Part shown: piece after piece, positions 62,342-64,000 of the stretch | Numbering within the stretch: the first letter of the stretch is position 1 | How the letters are laid out: each line of letters begins with the position of its first letter | Origin: Paenibacillus sp. FSL W8-0186 | Lineage (GTDB): Bacteria > Bacillota > Bacilli > Paenibacillales > Paenibacillaceae | DNA length: 64,000 nt | Reading direction: 5' to 3' | Assembly (NCBI RefSeq): GCF_037969765.1 | Contig: NZ_CP150207.1 | Coordinates: 2,969,001 to 3,033,000 of the forward strand | The notes under the pieces: model-generated | Told to the model about the DNA's origin: nothing | Database searches by the model: none | Seen by the model: only the letters and a program-made list of their open reading frames with translations | Translations under genes and position numbers: made by a program

Positions 62342-64000
62342 CTAGGCTTTGTCGACGTTGAAATACTGGGCCTGCGGATGAGCAAATACCATGGCAGATA
62401 CCGATGCTTCCGGCTCCATCATAAAGCCTTCCGTCAGCTCTACTCCGATATCCTCCGGCTTCATTAGCTGGAATAAAGGACCTTGGTATTCGAGGTCAGG
62501 GCAAGCCGGATAACCGAACGATACCCGGATACCTTGGTAACGCGCACCGAGACGCTGCTTCATCGTCATATCCTGCGGATCAGGGAAGCCCCACGTGTCG
62601 CGCATCATATGATGAACCCGTTCAGCAAGCCCTTCGGCTACCTCCAGAGCAACGGACTGCAGCGCATGAGAGCGGAGGTAATCCCCCTGCTCCTTCAGCT
62701 TCTCGGAACGGTCCCGAATGCCTTGCCCGGCGCTAACGACGAGGAAGCCCACATAATCCATGATGCCGCTGTCGACGGATTTCAGGAAATCGGACAGACA
62801 GAGGTACGGCTCAACACGCTGACGCGGGAAGTCAAATCTATGCAGCACCTTCGTATGATCCTGTGGATCATAGATGATGATTTCGTTTCCGGACGATTGC
62901 GCAGGGAAGAATTGATACATCGCCTGAGCCTGAATGATCCCGTCGGTGACTGCTTCGTACAGAATTTGATCGACGGTTTCCTTTAGCTGAACCGCTTTGG
63001 AATCTTCTTTAGCTAGCAGCTGCTCAACGGAGCCGCGTAATCCCAAATGATGTCCCAGCAGCATTTGCATATTGATATAAGGAATGATATGGCTTATCGG
63101 ATAATTGCGCAGGATATGGCGTTCCAGATCCGGCGGTGTGAAAACCGGCGCATCGGTCGAGATGTTGGATCTTTGAACACGCGTCAGCTGCGGCAGTTCC
63201 TTGACTGCCACGGCAACGCTGCCCTCGGCTTCCTGCTCTGCCTCCATTTCCAGGCGCATTTCTTCTCTTTTGACCGGATCCATAAGTTTGTTGGCTAAGT
63301 CGAGACCATCCATCGCGTCTTTGGCGTAAATGACCATGCCGTCATACTCCGGACGAATCCGCGTCTTCGTGAATTTCCGGGTCAACGCGGCACCACCAAC
63401 TAGAATCGGCACCTCGATTCCTGCGTTGCGCAAGTCCTGAGCAGTTAATACCATTTGTTGCGCAGACTTCACAAGCAGTCCGGACAGGCCGATCGCATCC
63501 GGCTTCTCTTCGCGATAAGCCTCAATAATACGCTCCGGTGGTACTTTTATACCCAAATTAATGATTTGGTAACCATTGTTGGACAAAATGATCTCAACCA
63601 GATTCTTACCGATATCATGAACGTCTCCCTTTACAGTAGCAAGCAGGATTTTACCCTTCACCGAGGATTCGTTCTTCTCCATAAAAGGCTCCAGGAAAGC
63701 GACCGAGGCCTTCATCACCTCAGCGCTTTGCAGCACCTCCGCAACGATCAGCTCGTTGTTGTTGAACAGGCGGCCAACCTCTTCCATCCCCGCCATCAGC
63801 GGTCCATTGATGACCTCCAGCGGGCTGTATTTCTTCAGAGCTTCCTCCAGATCAGGGATCAGCCCTTCCTTGCTGCCTTCCACGACGTAATTGGCAAGGC
63901 GCTCTTCCAACGTCAAATTATCGGCTTTGGCTTTCTTCTCAACCTTCTTGTCCCGGAATGCGGCCACAAAGGCTGCCAGCGTCTCGTCGCTCGTGTTGAA
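62342..64000 (-). CDS. metH: Cobalamin-dependent methionine synthase, C-terminal part (5' end outside window)
   Basis: The open frame runs from the right edge to a stop at 62342-62344 (about 552 residues visible). B12-binding domain: helical cap, then VKGDVHDIGKNL with the cobalt-ligand His and GLSGLLVKSAQQM. C-terminal SAM-dependent activation domain with RVSFGYPACPDLEYQ. Methylates homocysteine with methyl-folate. The N-terminal Hcy- and folate-binding domains lie outside. An internal GTG at 63967 is not the start. Confidence 0.95.
   Translation of the reverse strand, partial: FNTSDETLAAFVAAFRDKKVEKKAKADNLTLEERLANYVVEGSKEGLIPDLEEALKKYSPLEVINGPLMAGMEEVGRLFNNNELIVAEVLQSAEVMKASVAFLEPFMEKNESSVKGKILLATVKGDVHDIGKNLVEIILSNNGYQIINLGIKVPPERIIEAYREEKPDAIGLSGLLVKSAQQMVLTAQDLRNAGIEVPILVGGAALTRKFTKTRIRPEYDGMVIYAKDAMDGLDLANKLMDPVKREEMRLEMEAEQEAEGSVAVAVKELPQLTRVQRSNISTDAPVFTPPDLERHILRNYPISHIIPYINMQMLLGHHLGLRGSVEQLLAKEDSKAVQLKETVDQILYEAVTDGIIQAQAMYQFFPAQSSGNEIIIYDPQDHTKVLHRFDFPRQRVEPYLCLSDFLKSVDSGIMDYVGFLVVSAGQGIRDRSEKLKEQGDYLRSHALQSVALEVAEGLAERVHHMMRDTWGFPDPQDMTMKQRLGARYQGIRVSFGYPACPDLEYQGPLFQLMKPEDIGVELTEGFMMEPEASVSAMVFAHPQAQYFNVDKA

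Overview
The window reads as chromosomal DNA of a Paenibacillus-like, spore-former-type Firmicute. The evidence is the set of Bacillota-style proteins (XerS, PyrK/PyrD, a Bacillus-type PdhABCD operon, an ABC-F protein, TopB, a 3D/LysM wall enzyme under a c-di-AMP riboswitch), strong GGAGG-type ribosome binding sites, frequent TTG/GTG starts, and Gram-positive lipoproteins. I saw no rRNA, tRNA, CRISPR array, insertion sequence or prophage. Both ends cut genes: an L-lactate dehydrogenase on the left and a cobalamin-dependent methionine synthase on the right.

Layout. 1-2.4 kb: end of ldh, about 1 kb of non-coding DNA with degenerate hairpin repeats, then xerS. 2.5-6.4 kb (minus): moeA-mobB for molybdenum cofactor, then pyrK-pyrD with a small LpdD-like gene. 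6.6-8.4 kb: a secreted polysaccharide deacetylase facing a LysM-3D wall protein controlled by a c-di-AMP riboswitch. 8.5-10.9 kb (minus): a polar amino acid ABC importer with a terminator after the binding-protein gene. 11.2-17.9 kb: alpha-glucan metabolism (GH13 glucosidase; glgB-glgA divergent from glgC). 17.9-22.7 kb (minus): a compact operon of a PhnC-like ATPase without permease, a lipoprotein with Ca-loop-like repeats, a response regulator, a histidine kinase and an acetyltransferase. 22.8-25.9 kb: an MFS pump divergent from an ArsR-type regulator plus a HAD hydrolase. 26-34 kb (minus): topB, thyA-dfrA, Nudix, LysE-type exporter, nucleotidyltransferase, VOC protein, an oxidoreductase and a secreted protein. 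34.3-39.2 kb (minus): pdhABCD. 39.4-41.8 kb (plus): esterase, thiamine pyrophosphokinase, NlpC/P60 hydrolase. 42-45.5 kb (minus): an orphan regulator with a dead receiver domain, a MoeB/ThiF-like E1 enzyme, and an ABC-F ATPase.

45.5-55.9 kb (minus) is the most unusual part: a ten-gene, tightly packed operon for a divergent Tad/Flp-type secretion or pilus machine. It starts with a Ser/Thr kinase fused to a TadZ/MinD-like domain, followed by a CpaB-like SAF protein, two further degenerate ParA/TadZ-like proteins, a membrane-anchored TadA/CpaF ATPase, one double-length TadB/TadC-like membrane protein, a pilin-like protein and three more single-pass envelope proteins. No prepilin peptidase or secretin is visible. 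A promoter followed by a terminator-like hairpin lies just before the kinase gene, suggesting leader control.

56-61 kb (minus) is a nucleic-acid maintenance operon: oxidoreductase, HAD phosphatase, Fpg/Nei-type glycosylase with an altered zinc finger, endonuclease IV, a cyclic-phosphate receiver-like protein and an RlmM-like methyltransferase. RNase Z and the 3' part of metH close the window.
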